NCBI RefSeq assembly: GCF_003072065.1
Contig: NZ_QCYG01000008.1
Span: 62,001-126,000 of the forward strand
Source of the DNA: Thalassorhabdomicrobium marinisediminis
GTDB taxonomy: Bacteria > Pseudomonadota > Alphaproteobacteria > Rhodobacterales > Rhodobacteraceae
Length of the DNA stretch: 64,000 nt
Direction of reading: 5' to 3'
Made by a program: the position numbers and the translations under genes. Position 1 is the stretch's first letter; the number at the start of each line of letters is the position of its first letter. Shown piece by piece: positions 28,871 through 37,435 of the stretch. Below the pieces are notes generated by a model that saw only the letters and a program-made list of their open reading frames with translations, was not told where the DNA came from and made no database searches.

Positions 28871-29731
28871 TTAGGCCGGGAATTCTTCCTTGGCGGTCGC
28901 CAGCCACTCTTCATAGACGGCGGGATCGACGACCTTCACGGTGATCGGCATATAGGCGTGGTCCTTGCCGCACAGCTCGGAACACTGGCCGAAATAGATG
29001 CCTTCCTTCTCGGCGTTGAACCAAAGCTGCGCGAAGCGGCCGGGCACGGCGTCCTGCTTCACACCGAAGGCGGGGATCGTCCACGAATGGATCACATCCG
29101 CACCGGTGACGGTCATCACCACAGTGGCGCCCACGGGCACGACGACGGCGGTGTCGGTGGCAAGGCGGAACTCATCCTCGGAGTAGCCGGCCTCTTCCAG
29201 TTGGGCCACGATGTCGTCGTTCAGGTTCCCTTCGTTGTAGCCGATCATGTAGCTTTCGAAGAAGATATCCTCATCCGTGTATTCATAGGACCAGAACCAC
29301 TGGTAGCCGGTGACGGTGATGTTGATGTCGCCCTCGGGGATTTCCTGCTGCTTGAACAGCACCGGAAGCGAGAAGGCCCCGATGAACACAAGGATCACGA
29401 TCGGCACGATGGTCCATGCCACCTCAAGCGGGGAGTTGTGGGTGAAGGTGGCGGCGGTGGGGTTGCGGCGCGCGTTGTAGCGCAGGATGACCCAGGCCAG
29501 CAGGCCCACCACAAGCAGGGTGATGATGGTGATGATCACCAGCAGCATGCCATCGAGCCAATGCAAATCGCGGGCAAGCTCGGTCGCGGCGGTCTGGAAC
29601 CCGGTGGCGCCGGGCGTTGGCGCGCCGACGATCTCAAGATCCTCGATCGCGGTCTGGGCAGAAGCAGCACCTGCCCCGATCCCGATCCCAGCGGCAATGC
29701 CCATGCGTTTTACAAATGTCATCATCTGCAT
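28871..29731 (-). CDS. ctaC: Cytochrome c oxidase subunit II
   Basis: A 286-residue exported subunit. It starts at ATG 29731 (AAGGA five bases upstream), with signal peptide MQMMTFVKRMGIAAGIGIGA ending at ASAQ. Two transmembrane helices follow (MLLVIITIITLLVVGLLAWVILRY and VAWTIVPIVILVFIGAFSLPVLF), then a cupredoxin domain with the CuA ligands in GQCSELCGKDHAYMPI and the upstream His in DVIHSW. It receives electrons from cytochrome c. First gene of the minus-strand oxidase operon, divergent from tldD. Confidence 0.97.
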   Translation of the reverse strand: MQMMTFVKRMGIAAGIGIGAGAASAQTAIEDLEIVGAPTPGATGFQTAATELARDLHWLDGMLLVIITIITLLVVGLLAWVILRYNARRNPTAATFTHNSPLEVAWTIVPIVILVFIGAFSLPVLFKQQEIPEGDINITVTGYQWFWSYEYTDEDIFFESYMIGYNEGNLNDDIVAQLEEAGYSEDEFRLATDTAVVVPVGATVVMTVTGADVIHSWTIPAFGVKQDAVPGRFAQLWFNAEKEGIYFGQCSELCGKDHAYMPITVKVVDPAVYEEWLATAKEEFPA

Positions 29732-29920
29732 CTCGATCCTTGTGATTGAGGCGCGGAACCCAGCGCCGCCTTGATTCTCAAAGGACCCCGGACGGAATCC
29801 CGTTGTATTCACGCAAGCTATTCCCATATCCTGTGCATCAACTCAAGCGATTGCCCCCGCAGATTATGTGTCAAAGGGTCGCTTTTTGCCGCAAATCAAC
29901 AAAACAGTCAGGATTTCCAG

Positions 29921-31342
29921 ATGTCGCAGGACCCCTTTCGCCCGTTCGAGACAAGCCTAGACCACGATCAGGCGCTGGCTTTGGTGCAAGAGGCGACGGC
30001 GGGCGCCGACGATGGTGAGCTCTTTCTTGAGCGCCGCCGGTCCGAGGTTCTGTCCTATGACGACGGGCGCGTGCGCACGGCGAGCTATGACGCCTCCGAA
30101 GGGTTCGGGCTGCGGGCGGTGCGTGGCGAGGTTGCGGGCTATGCCCATTCGACCACCATCGACGAACACGCCCTGCGACGCGCGGTGGCGACGGCGCGGC
30201 TGGCCGTGGGCGACGGCGGCGGCACGCTGGCCGAGGGCCCGGCGCGCACCAACACCGTGCTTTATACCGACGCCGACCCCATGGCCGAGGCGACCTTCCC
30301 CGCGAAGATCGACCTGTTGAAAGAGATCGACGCCTTCTGTCGCGATCTCGACCCGCGCGTGGTGCAGGTGAGCGCGACGCTCGCCGCATCGCATCAGGAG
30401 GTGGTGATCCTGCGGCCTGACGGCATGCTCGTGACCGACACGCGCCCCATGTCGCGGCTGAATATCTCGGTGATCGTGGAACAGGACGGTCGCCGGGAAA
30501 GCGGCGGCATGGGCGGCGGCGGGCGCAGCGGTCTGATCGGCCTCACGGCGCCGGATCATTGGCAGCCGGTGGCGCGCGAAGCCCTGCGCATCGCGTTGGT
30601 GAACCTTGAGGCGGAACCGGCACCCGCGGGCGTGATGGACGTGCTGCTTGGCCCCGGCTGGCCCGGCATCCTGCTGCACGAAGCGGTGGGCCACGGGCTG
30701 GAAGGCGACTTCAACCGCAAGGGCAGCAGCGCCTTCGCCGGCTTGATGGGCCAGCAGGTCGCGGCCAAGGGGGTCACCGTGCTCGACGATGGCACGATCC
30801 CCGACCGGCGCGGCTCGATCACCGTGGACGATGAAGGCACCCCCAGCGCCCGCAATGTGCTGATCGAGGACGGCAAGCTTGTGGGCTACATGCAGGACCG
30901 GCAGAACGCGCGGCTCATGGGGGTCAAACCCACCGGCAACGGCCGCCGCGAAAGTTTCGCGCATATCCCCATGCCCCGCATGACCAACACCTATATGCTG
31001 GGCGGTGACGCGGACCCGCAGGACATGCTCGCCGGGCTGAAGGACGGCATCTATGCCGTCGGATTCGGTGGCGGGCAGGTGGATATCACCAACGGCAAGT
31101 TTGTCTTCTCGTGCACCGAGGCCTACCGCGTGAAGGACGGCAAAATCGGCGCGCCCGTAAAAGGGGCAACCCTGATCGGCGACGGGGCCACAGCGTTGCA
31201 GCAGATCCGCGGCATCGGCAGCGACATGGCGCTCGACCCCGGGATCGGCAACTGCGGCAAGGCGGGTCAATGGGTGCCCGTGGGCGTGGGGCAGCCGTCC
31301 TTGCTGATCGGCGGCCTGACCGTCGGTGGTGCGGCGGCGTGA
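29921..31342 (+). CDS. tldD: Metallopeptidase TldD
   Basis: A 473-residue cytoplasmic zinc protease of the TldD/TldE (PmbA) pair, known for processing peptide antibiotics and degrading unfolded peptides. The metal motif HEAVGH is at residues 253-258 (GILLHEAVGHGLEGDFNRKGSS). The C-terminal domain has GGGQVDITNGKFVFSCTEAYRV and DPGIGNCGKAGQWVPVGVGQPS, both typical. Start ATG 29921 has AGGA nine bases upstream; the earlier start at 29771 is rejected as non-homologous. tldE is not in the window. Confidence 0.95.
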   Translation: MSQDPFRPFETSLDHDQALALVQEATAGADDGELFLERRRSEVLSYDDGRVRTASYDASEGFGLRAVRGEVAGYAHSTTIDEHALRRAVATARLAVGDGGGTLAEGPARTNTVLYTDADPMAEATFPAKIDLLKEIDAFCRDLDPRVVQVSATLAASHQEVVILRPDGMLVTDTRPMSRLNISVIVEQDGRRESGGMGGGGRSGLIGLTAPDHWQPVAREALRIALVNLEAEPAPAGVMDVLLGPGWPGILLHEAVGHGLEGDFNRKGSSAFAGLMGQQVAAKGVTVLDDGTIPDRRGSITVDDEGTPSARNVLIEDGKLVGYMQDRQNARLMGVKPTGNGRRESFAHIPMPRMTNTYMLGGDADPQDMLAGLKDGIYAVGFGGGQVDITNGKFVFSCTEAYRVKDGKIGAPVKGATLIGDGATALQQIRGIGSDMALDPGIGNCGKAGQWVPVGVGQPSLLIGGLTVGGAAA

Positions 31343-31719
31343 TCACCCTGACGGGCGCATGCCTGTGCGGGGCGGTCACGTTTACCCATGCGGCGCCCGA
31401 GAAGCTGGTGCGCTGCAACTGCGCGGCCTGCCGCCGCTATGGCGCGCTCTGGGCGCATGGGCCGCTCGACGCCATCCGCATTCGCGCGGACGGCCCCCTC
31501 ATCCGATACACCCGCGCGGATCTGGACGGGCCCGAGGACGGCGGTCTGGTGTTTGTGAGCTGCGCCACCTGCGGCGTGACCACCCATTGGGAACCGGCCA
31601 CCCCGCAGGGCGATGCTCCCTATATGGCGGTGAACGGCGCCTTGGGGGAGCCGGACGTGCAGGCCGCCTTGCCACTGCGCCACTTCGATGGTGCGGAAAG
31701 CTGGACCTTCACCGACTAG
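31339..31719 (+). CDS. GFA family protein (Mss4-like zinc fold)
   Basis: A 126-residue protein from GTG 31339, which overlaps the tldD stop (GTGA). The zinc-ligand pattern of the glutathione-dependent formaldehyde-activating (GFA) family is present: GACLCGAVTF, RCNCAACRRYGALW and SCATCGVTTHWEP, i.e. CxC, CxxC and CxxC. Such proteins are small and mostly uncharacterised; glutathione-adduct binding is the family suggestion. A longer frame from 31111 runs inside tldD and is rejected. Confidence 0.85.
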   Translation: MITLTGACLCGAVTFTHAAPEKLVRCNCAACRRYGALWAHGPLDAIRIRADGPLIRYTRADLDGPEDGGLVFVSCATCGVTTHWEPATPQGDAPYMAVNGALGEPDVQAALPLRHFDGAESWTFTD

Positions 31720-31767
31720 TGCGTGCGGTCAGAAATTTGCGGTGTCCGGTCAAATGTCGCGGATTTA

Positions 31768-31783
31768 ATAACCTTCCGTTAAC
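31768..31783 (+). promoter_or_regulatory. CtrA-like site upstream of dprA
   Basis: ATAA-CCTTCCG-TTAAC matches the CtrA consensus TTAA-N7-TTAAC at eight of nine fixed bases. It lies 43 bases before the dprA ATG in a locally AT-rich gap. In Rhodobacter capsulatus and relatives CtrA controls gene-transfer-agent and competence genes including dprA, so the position is biologically sensible. Confidence 0.45.
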
Positions 31784-31825
31784 CTCAACATCCTAAACCT
31801 GAGTCTGCAACAGGCGGAGGTTCGG

Positions 31826-33007
31826 ATGACCGAGAACGACAGTTCTTCCACTCACCCCCCACTCCCACCCACCACGGAAGATGATCGGATCTTGCGCCTT
31901 CGCCTGTTGCGCTCTCGCCGGGTGGGCCCGGCGACCTATCGCCGCTTGATGCGCGAACATGGAACAGCGGAGGCGGCCCTTGCCGCCCTGCCTGAAGTGG
32001 CCCGCGCGGCCGGAGTTACAGATTACCAGCCCTGCCCCGAAGGCGTCGCCCGTGCCGAGCTCAGGGCCGGCCATGCCGCTGGCGCGCGGCTTGTGTTCGA
32101 GGGCGATGCGGATTTCCCCAAGCTGCTGAGCGAGATTGACGACGCACCCGTCATGCTGTGGATGGTGGGCCGGGCGGACCTTCTCGCGCGGCCCCTCGTG
32201 GCGCTGGTGGGCGCGCGCAATGCCTCCTCCTTGGGGGTGCGGATGGCACGCAAGCTGGCCGCCGATCTGGGGGCCGCCGGGTTCACCGTGGTTTCGGGCC
32301 TTGCGCGTGGGATCGACACCGCCGCCCATAGCGCAGCGCTGGACACCGGCACCGTGGCCGTCGTCGCGGGCGGCGTCGATGGCGTCTATCCGCCGCAGAA
32401 TGCTGCCCTGTCCAGACAGATTGGCGAACAGGGTCTGCGGCTCTCGGACCAGCCGATGGGGCAATACCCCAAGGCGCGGCACTTCGCGGCCCGCAACCGC
32501 ATTATCTCGGGCATGGCACAGGCCACGGTCGTGGTCGAAGCTGCGGCGAAATCCGGCAGTCTGATCACCGCGCGCACCGCGCTCGATCAGGGGCGTGAGG
32601 TGCTCGCGGTGCCGGGCCACCCCTTCGACGCGCGTGCATCGGGCTGCAACATGCTGATCCGCGACGGGGCCATACTGGTGCGCGGCGCGCAGGATGTGAT
32701 CGACCATCTGGGCAACCCCGGAGCGGCCACCGAACCGGCACCCGAACTGCCGCTTGACTGTCCCGAGCCACGCACGCCCGCCGTCTCGACCCCCGCGCCC
32801 TCGCCGCCCGGGAACCGCACCTTGCGCGAAACCGCCCTGTTGCACGATGACATTCTGGCGCGGCTCGGCCCCGCGCCCATGGCCGAGGATCACCTGATCC
32901 GCAGCCTCGGGGTGCCCCCCACGGCGGTTGCGCCGCTTCTTGTGGATCTTGAGCTTGACGGCAAGGTGGTGCGGCAGGCCGGCGGCCTGTTGGCGCGGGT
33001 GGTCTGA
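31826..33007 (+). CDS. dprA: DNA-processing protein DprA
   Basis: A 393-residue protein that loads RecA onto incoming single-stranded DNA during transformation or gene-transfer-agent uptake. An N-terminal SAM-like region (LRLLRSRRVGPATYRRLMREHG) is followed by the Rossmann core: VALVGARNASSLGVRMARKLA, then VVSGLARGIDTAAHSAAL and the C-terminal core segment HFAARNRIISGMAQATVVVEAAAKSGSLITA. The C-terminal 80 residues (ALLHDDILARLGPAPMAEDHLIRSLGVPP) form a winged-helix domain. Start ATG 31826 has CGGAGG eight bases upstream. Confidence 0.96.
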   Translation: MTENDSSSTHPPLPPTTEDDRILRLRLLRSRRVGPATYRRLMREHGTAEAALAALPEVARAAGVTDYQPCPEGVARAELRAGHAAGARLVFEGDADFPKLLSEIDDAPVMLWMVGRADLLARPLVALVGARNASSLGVRMARKLAADLGAAGFTVVSGLARGIDTAAHSAALDTGTVAVVAGGVDGVYPPQNAALSRQIGEQGLRLSDQPMGQYPKARHFAARNRIISGMAQATVVVEAAAKSGSLITARTALDQGREVLAVPGHPFDARASGCNMLIRDGAILVRGAQDVIDHLGNPGAATEPAPELPLDCPEPRTPAVSTPAPSPPGNRTLRETALLHDDILARLGPAPMAEDHLIRSLGVPPTAVAPLLVDLELDGKVVRQAGGLLARVV

Positions 33008-33132
33008 AACCGCCCCCTGCACCGGTGTTCCGCGCTGCCGGACAGGGCCCGGATTATATGCTGCATTGACAATCCCCCAAGGCCCCCCACATCTAGCGCC
33101 ACGTTTCGTGTCCGTATTCTGAAAGGATTCCC

Positions 33133-35817
33133 ATGCCCGTTGTTGTCGTCGAATCCCCGGCCAAGGCCAAGACAATCAACAAGTATCTGGGACCGGACTA
33201 TACGGTTCTGGCCTCCTACGGGCACGTCCGTGACCTGCCGCCCAAGGACGGATCGGTCGACCCCGACCAGAATTTCGAGATGCAGTGGGAGGTCGCGTCG
33301 GACAGCAAGAAGCACATCAAGGCGATCGCCGATGCGCTGGCCGAGGACAACGAACTGATCCTCGCAACCGACCCCGACCGCGAGGGGGAGGCGATTTCGT
33401 GGCACCTGCAAGAGGCGCTGCGCAAACGCAAATCGATCAAGAAGGACACCCCGGTCAGCCGCGTGGTCTTCAACGCGATCACCAAGGACGCCGTGACCGA
33501 GGCCATGCGCAATCCCCGGCAGGTCGACCAGCCGCTGGTGGACGCCTATCTTGCCCGGCGCGCGCTGGACTATCTCGTCGGGTTCAAACTCTCCCCCGTC
33601 CTGTGGCGTCGCCTGCCCGGCGCGAAATCCGCCGGCCGCGTGCAATCGGTCACCCTGCGGCTGATCGTTGAGCGCGAGATGGAGATCGAGGCGTTCAATC
33701 CCCGCGAATACTGGACCGTTAAGGCGCAACTGACCACGCCACGTGGCCAGACAGTCGAAACGCGGCTCACCGTCCTTGCGGGCAAACGGCTTGAGAAGTT
33801 CGACCTCGAGAACGCAACACAGGCGGAAATGGCCCAGCAGGCAGTGCTGTCGCGGGATCTCAGCGTGCAGCGGGTCGAGGCGAAGCCCGCCAACCGCAAC
33901 CCCTCAGCCCCGTTCATGACCTCGACCCTGCAACAGGAAGCCAGCCGCAAATTCGGCTTCGGCGCGCGGATGACGATGAACGCCGCCCAGCGTCTCTATG
34001 AAGCGGGCTTGATCACTTACATGCGGACCGACGGGATCGACATGGCCCCCGAAGCGGTCACCGCCGCGCGCGACGCCATTGCCGCAAAATTCGGCAAACA
34101 ATACGTCCCCGAGACACCGCGCATCTATAAAAACAAGGCCAAGAACGCGCAGGAAGCCCACGAATGTATCCGCCCGACGGATCTGATGAAGGACGCGTCG
34201 GACGCGAAGATCGCCGATCCGGATCAGCGCAAGCTTTATGACCTGATCTACAAACGCACCATCGCCAGCCAGATGGCCGGCGCCCGGATGGAACGCACCA
34301 CGGTCGATGTGGGCAGCGATGACGGACAGGTCGTGCTGCGCGCCACCGGTCAGGTCGTGCTATTCGACGGGTTCTTGCGCGTTTATGAAGAAGGCCGCGA
34401 CGACGTCGATACCGCCGAGGACGACGACAAGCGCCTGCCGCAGATGGCCGAGGGTGACGCCATGACCAAGGAGGTCGTCACGCCCGAGCAGCACTTCACG
34501 CAGCCGCCCCCCCGCTACACCGAAGCGACGCTGGTCAAACGGATGGAAGAGCTCGGCATCGGGCGGCCCTCGACCTATGCCTCCATCGTGACGACGATTC
34601 AGGATCGCGGCTATGTCCGCAAAGAGAAGAACCGCCTTATCCCCGAGGATAAGGGCCGTCTGGTGACCGCCTTCCTGACCAATTACTTCCGCAAATACGT
34701 AGGCTACGACTATACGGCGAGCCTTGAGGAAGAGCTCGATTTCGTCTCTGCCGGGGATGCCGATTACAAGAAGGTGCTGGAAAATTTCTGGCGCGACTTC
34801 AAGGTGACCATTGATGAGGCGATGGACAATTCCATCACCGAGGTGCTGGAAAAGATCAACGACGTCCTTGCCCCGCACATCTTCCCCCCGAACGAGGATG
34901 GCACCGACCCTCGGCTGTGCCCGAACTGCGGCACCGGACGGCTGTCCATGCGCACGGCCCGCGCCGGGGGGGCCTTCATCGGCTGCTCGAACTATCCCGA
35001 TTGCAAATACACACGCGCCTTTGGCCCGCCCGGACAGGACGACGCCGCCGGTATTCCGCCCGAAGGCAAGCTTCTGGGCGAGGATGACGGCGACAAGATC
35101 TGGGTCCACAAGGGTCGCTTCGGGCCTTACGCCCAGCGCGGCGAAGTGACCGAGGACAACAAGAAGCCCAAGCGCCAGTCGATCCCAAAGGAATGGCCCC
35201 CCGAAGAGGTGGACCTCGAGACCGCCGTCAAGCTGCTGTCCCTGCCCCGCCTGATCGGCCCGCACCCTGAAGATGGGGTGAACGTCTGGTCCAACATCGG
35301 CCGCTACGGCCCCTATCTTAAACATGCCGAAAGCACCTCGGACCGGGGCGGCACCAATGCCAATCTGGAGACGCTTGAAGATGTGTTCACCGTGGGCATG
35401 AACCGCGCCGTGCAGCTTCTGGCGGAAAAGGTCGCCAGCCGGGGCGGACGCGGCGCCGCGGCCAAGACGCTGAAATCCTTGGGCGATCACCCGGACGAAG
35501 GCGGCGCCGTCGAGATCAAGGAAGGCAAATACGGGCCCTACGTCAAATGGGACAAGATCAACGCCACCTTGCCGAAGGACAGCGAAGTTGAGTCCGTAAC
35601 GCTGGAACAGGCGCTTGAGCTGATCGCCGAGAAACAGGCCAAGAAGGGCACCCGCCGCAAGGCCGCCCCGAAGAAAACGGCCGCGAAAAAGACGGCGACC
35701 AAGAAAAAGCCTGCAGCCAAGAAGGCCACCGCCACACAAAAGAAGCCCGCGGCAAAAAAGTCGACCGCCAAAACCGCGTCGGGGGATGCCTCGGCAGAGG
35801 GCGATGTTCTGAAATAG
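33133..35817 (+). CDS. topA: DNA topoisomerase I
   Basis: An 894-residue type IA topoisomerase that relaxes negative supercoils. The Toprim domain starts VVVESPAKAKTINKYLG and has ATDPDREGEAISWHL. The catalytic Tyr is Tyr296 in LITYMRTDG. A Cys4 zinc ribbon (CPNCGTGRLSMRTARAGGAFIGCSNYPDCKYTR, about 596-628) is followed by three TopA C-terminal repeats marked by GRFGPYAQRGE, GRYGPYLKHAE and GKYGPYVKWDK. It ends with a Lys/Ala-rich tail of about 60 residues (repeats of KKTAAKK), which is common in alphaproteobacterial TopA and probably binds DNA. Confidence 0.98.
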   Translation: MPVVVVESPAKAKTINKYLGPDYTVLASYGHVRDLPPKDGSVDPDQNFEMQWEVASDSKKHIKAIADALAEDNELILATDPDREGEAISWHLQEALRKRKSIKKDTPVSRVVFNAITKDAVTEAMRNPRQVDQPLVDAYLARRALDYLVGFKLSPVLWRRLPGAKSAGRVQSVTLRLIVEREMEIEAFNPREYWTVKAQLTTPRGQTVETRLTVLAGKRLEKFDLENATQAEMAQQAVLSRDLSVQRVEAKPANRNPSAPFMTSTLQQEASRKFGFGARMTMNAAQRLYEAGLITYMRTDGIDMAPEAVTAARDAIAAKFGKQYVPETPRIYKNKAKNAQEAHECIRPTDLMKDASDAKIADPDQRKLYDLIYKRTIASQMAGARMERTTVDVGSDDGQVVLRATGQVVLFDGFLRVYEEGRDDVDTAEDDDKRLPQMAEGDAMTKEVVTPEQHFTQPPPRYTEATLVKRMEELGIGRPSTYASIVTTIQDRGYVRKEKNRLIPEDKGRLVTAFLTNYFRKYVGYDYTASLEEELDFVSAGDADYKKVLENFWRDFKVTIDEAMDNSITEVLEKINDVLAPHIFPPNEDGTDPRLCPNCGTGRLSMRTARAGGAFIGCSNYPDCKYTRAFGPPGQDDAAGIPPEGKLLGEDDGDKIWVHKGRFGPYAQRGEVTEDNKKPKRQSIPKEWPPEEVDLETAVKLLSLPRLIGPHPEDGVNVWSNIGRYGPYLKHAESTSDRGGTNANLETLEDVFTVGMNRAVQLLAEKVASRGGRGAAAKTLKSLGDHPDEGGAVEIKEGKYGPYVKWDKINATLPKDSEVESVTLEQALELIAEKQAKKGTRRKAAPKKTAAKKTATKKKPAAKKATATQKKPAAKKSTAKTASGDASAEGDVLK

Positions 35818-35838
35818 CGCCGCAGTGCAGCATCTTCA

Positions 35839-35866
35839 TTGACACCCCCGTGTTCGCCCCTATCAA
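35839..35866 (+). promoter_or_regulatory. Putative sigma70-type promoter for scoAB
   Basis: A consensus -35 TTGACA (35839-35844), a 16-base spacer and TATCAA (35861-35866) as -10 lie just upstream of the scoA start. ATCAATGGGG occurs twice, at 35862-35871 and 35878-35887, overlapping the -10 and the initiation region. This could be an operator or chance. Confidence 0.45.
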
Positions 35867-35892
35867 TGGGGCAACGCATCAATGGGGGTTTC

Positions 35893-36609
35893 ATGAATAA
35901 GATCTATCCAGACGCCGCAGCCGCGCTTGACGGGTTGCTTCACGACGGGATGTTCATCGCCGCAGGCGGCTTTGGCCTGTGCGGCATTCCCGAACTGTTG
36001 CTGGCGGCCATCAAGGACGCCGGCACCAAGGACCTGACGTTCGCGTCGAACAACGCAGGCGTGGACGATTTCGGCATCGGCATCCTGTTGCAGACGCGGC
36101 AGGTCAAGAAGATGATCAGCTCTTATGTCGGGGAAAACGCCGAATTCATGCGGCAATACCTCTCGGGCGAGCTTGAGCTTGAGTTCAACCCCCAAGGCAC
36201 CTTGGCGGAACGGATGCGCGCGGGCGGCTGCGGCATTCCGGGCTTCTACACCAAGACCGGCGTCGGCACGGTGATCGCCGAAGGCAAGGAACACAAGGAC
36301 TTCCCCACCGGCGAGAACGGCGCGATGGAGACCTATATCATGGAGAACGGCATCTTCGCCGACCTCGCCATCGTGAAGGCCTGGAAGGCGGACGAGACCG
36401 GAAATCTGGTGTTCCGCAAGACCGCCCGCAACTTCAACCCGCCCGCTGCCATGTGCGGCAAGACCTGCGTGGTCGAGGTTGAAGAGATCGTGCCCACCGG
36501 ATCGCTCGACCCCGACCAGATCCACCTGCCCGGCATCTACGTCCACCGGATCATTCAGGGCGAGCACGAAAAACGCATCGAACAGCGCACGGTGAGGGAG
36601 AAGGCATAA
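35893..36609 (+). CDS. scoA: 3-oxoacid CoA-transferase subunit A
   Basis: A 238-residue alpha subunit of the succinyl-CoA:3-ketoacid (SCOT) type. It starts MNKIYPDAAAALDGLLHDGM, then GGFGLCGIPELLLAAI, the CoA-binding GxGGF-type motif of subunit A, and later GGCGIPGFYTKTGVGTVIAEGKE, typical of this family. Start ATG 35893 is chosen over 35839, which adds 18 residues unlike homologues. With subunit B it moves CoA from succinyl-CoA to acetoacetate, used in ketone-body and polyhydroxybutyrate turnover. Confidence 0.93.
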   Translation: MNKIYPDAAAALDGLLHDGMFIAAGGFGLCGIPELLLAAIKDAGTKDLTFASNNAGVDDFGIGILLQTRQVKKMISSYVGENAEFMRQYLSGELELEFNPQGTLAERMRAGGCGIPGFYTKTGVGTVIAEGKEHKDFPTGENGAMETYIMENGIFADLAIVKAWKADETGNLVFRKTARNFNPPAAMCGKTCVVEVEEIVPTGSLDPDQIHLPGIYVHRIIQGEHEKRIEQRTVREKA

Positions 36610-37229
36610 TGTGGGATCGCAATCAAATGGCCGAACGGGCGGCGCAGGAACTGGAAGACGGCTGGTATGTGAACCTCGGCATCGGCATTCCGACGCTGGT
36701 GGCGAACTACGTGGGCGACAAGGACATCACCCTGCAATCGGAAAACGGCATGCTGGGCATGGGCCCCTTCCCCTACGAGGGTGAGGAAGATCCCGACCTG
36801 ATCAACGCGGGCAAACAGACCATCACCGAACTCAAACGCACCGCCTATTTCGACAGCGCCCAAAGCTTCGGCATGATCCGCGGCGGCAAGATCGCAGCGG
36901 CGATCCTTGGCGCGATGGAGGTGGACGAAAAAGGCGATCTGGCGAACTGGATGATCCCGGGCAAGCTGGTCAAGGGGATGGGCGGCGCCATGGACCTCGT
37001 GGCCGGTGTCGGCAAGGTCATCGTGGTGATGGACCACACCAACAAGCACGGCGACAGCAAGCTGCTCAAGGAATGCACCCTGCCGCTGACCGGCAAGGGC
37101 GTGGTGGACCGGATCATCACCAATCTGGGCGTTCTGGACGTGGTCGACGGCGGCCTCGAGATCGTCGAACTGGCCGATGGCGTCAGCGAGGACGAGCTGC
37201 GCGCCGCAACCGAAGCCACAATCGTCTAA
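36609..37229 (+). CDS. scoB: 3-oxoacid CoA-transferase subunit B
   Basis: A 206-residue beta subunit. WYVNLGIGIPTLVANYV and ITLQSENGMLGMGPFPYEGEEDPDLINAG carry the catalytic Glu (in QSENG, about residue 46), which forms the glutamyl-CoA thioester. VMDHTNKHGDSKLLKECTLPLTG is a further family segment. Its ATG shares one base with the scoA stop (TAATG), so the two are coupled in equimolar amounts. Confidence 0.94.
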   Translation: MWDRNQMAERAAQELEDGWYVNLGIGIPTLVANYVGDKDITLQSENGMLGMGPFPYEGEEDPDLINAGKQTITELKRTAYFDSAQSFGMIRGGKIAAAILGAMEVDEKGDLANWMIPGKLVKGMGGAMDLVAGVGKVIVVMDHTNKHGDSKLLKECTLPLTGKGVVDRIITNLGVLDVVDGGLEIVELADGVSEDELRAATEATIV

Positions 37230-37275
37230 TCCTGCGGGCGCGTCCGCTTCGCCCCGAAACGGACGCGCCACCCCT

Positions 37276-37325
37276 TTCATCTTTGCTTAAGAAATATCCC
37301 CGCCGGAGGCTCCGCCGCGCGCCAG
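37276..37325 (+). repeat. Dispersed GC-rich intergenic repeat, copy C
   Basis: TTCATCTTTGCTTAAGAAATATCCCC followed by a GC-rich inverted stretch (GCCGGAGGCTCCGCCG). The head matches copy A at about 2674 almost base for base. It fills much of the gap between scoB and the flippase-like gene. Confidence 0.65.
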
Positions 37326-37435
37326 AAGCGCTGCCCGCAGCCTCCCTGCGCGCCCCCGCCACACCCGGCTTTTTCGTTTCCCAAACGGCCACAAAGTCAT
37401 AGTCTCGCCCAATTTTGTCGCTAATCGCGAAAACC

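Noticed and set aside
35640-35817. Lys/Ala-rich end of topA as a possible frameshift or repeat expansion
   Set aside because: The frame is intact and such basic tails are normal in alphaproteobacterial TopA.
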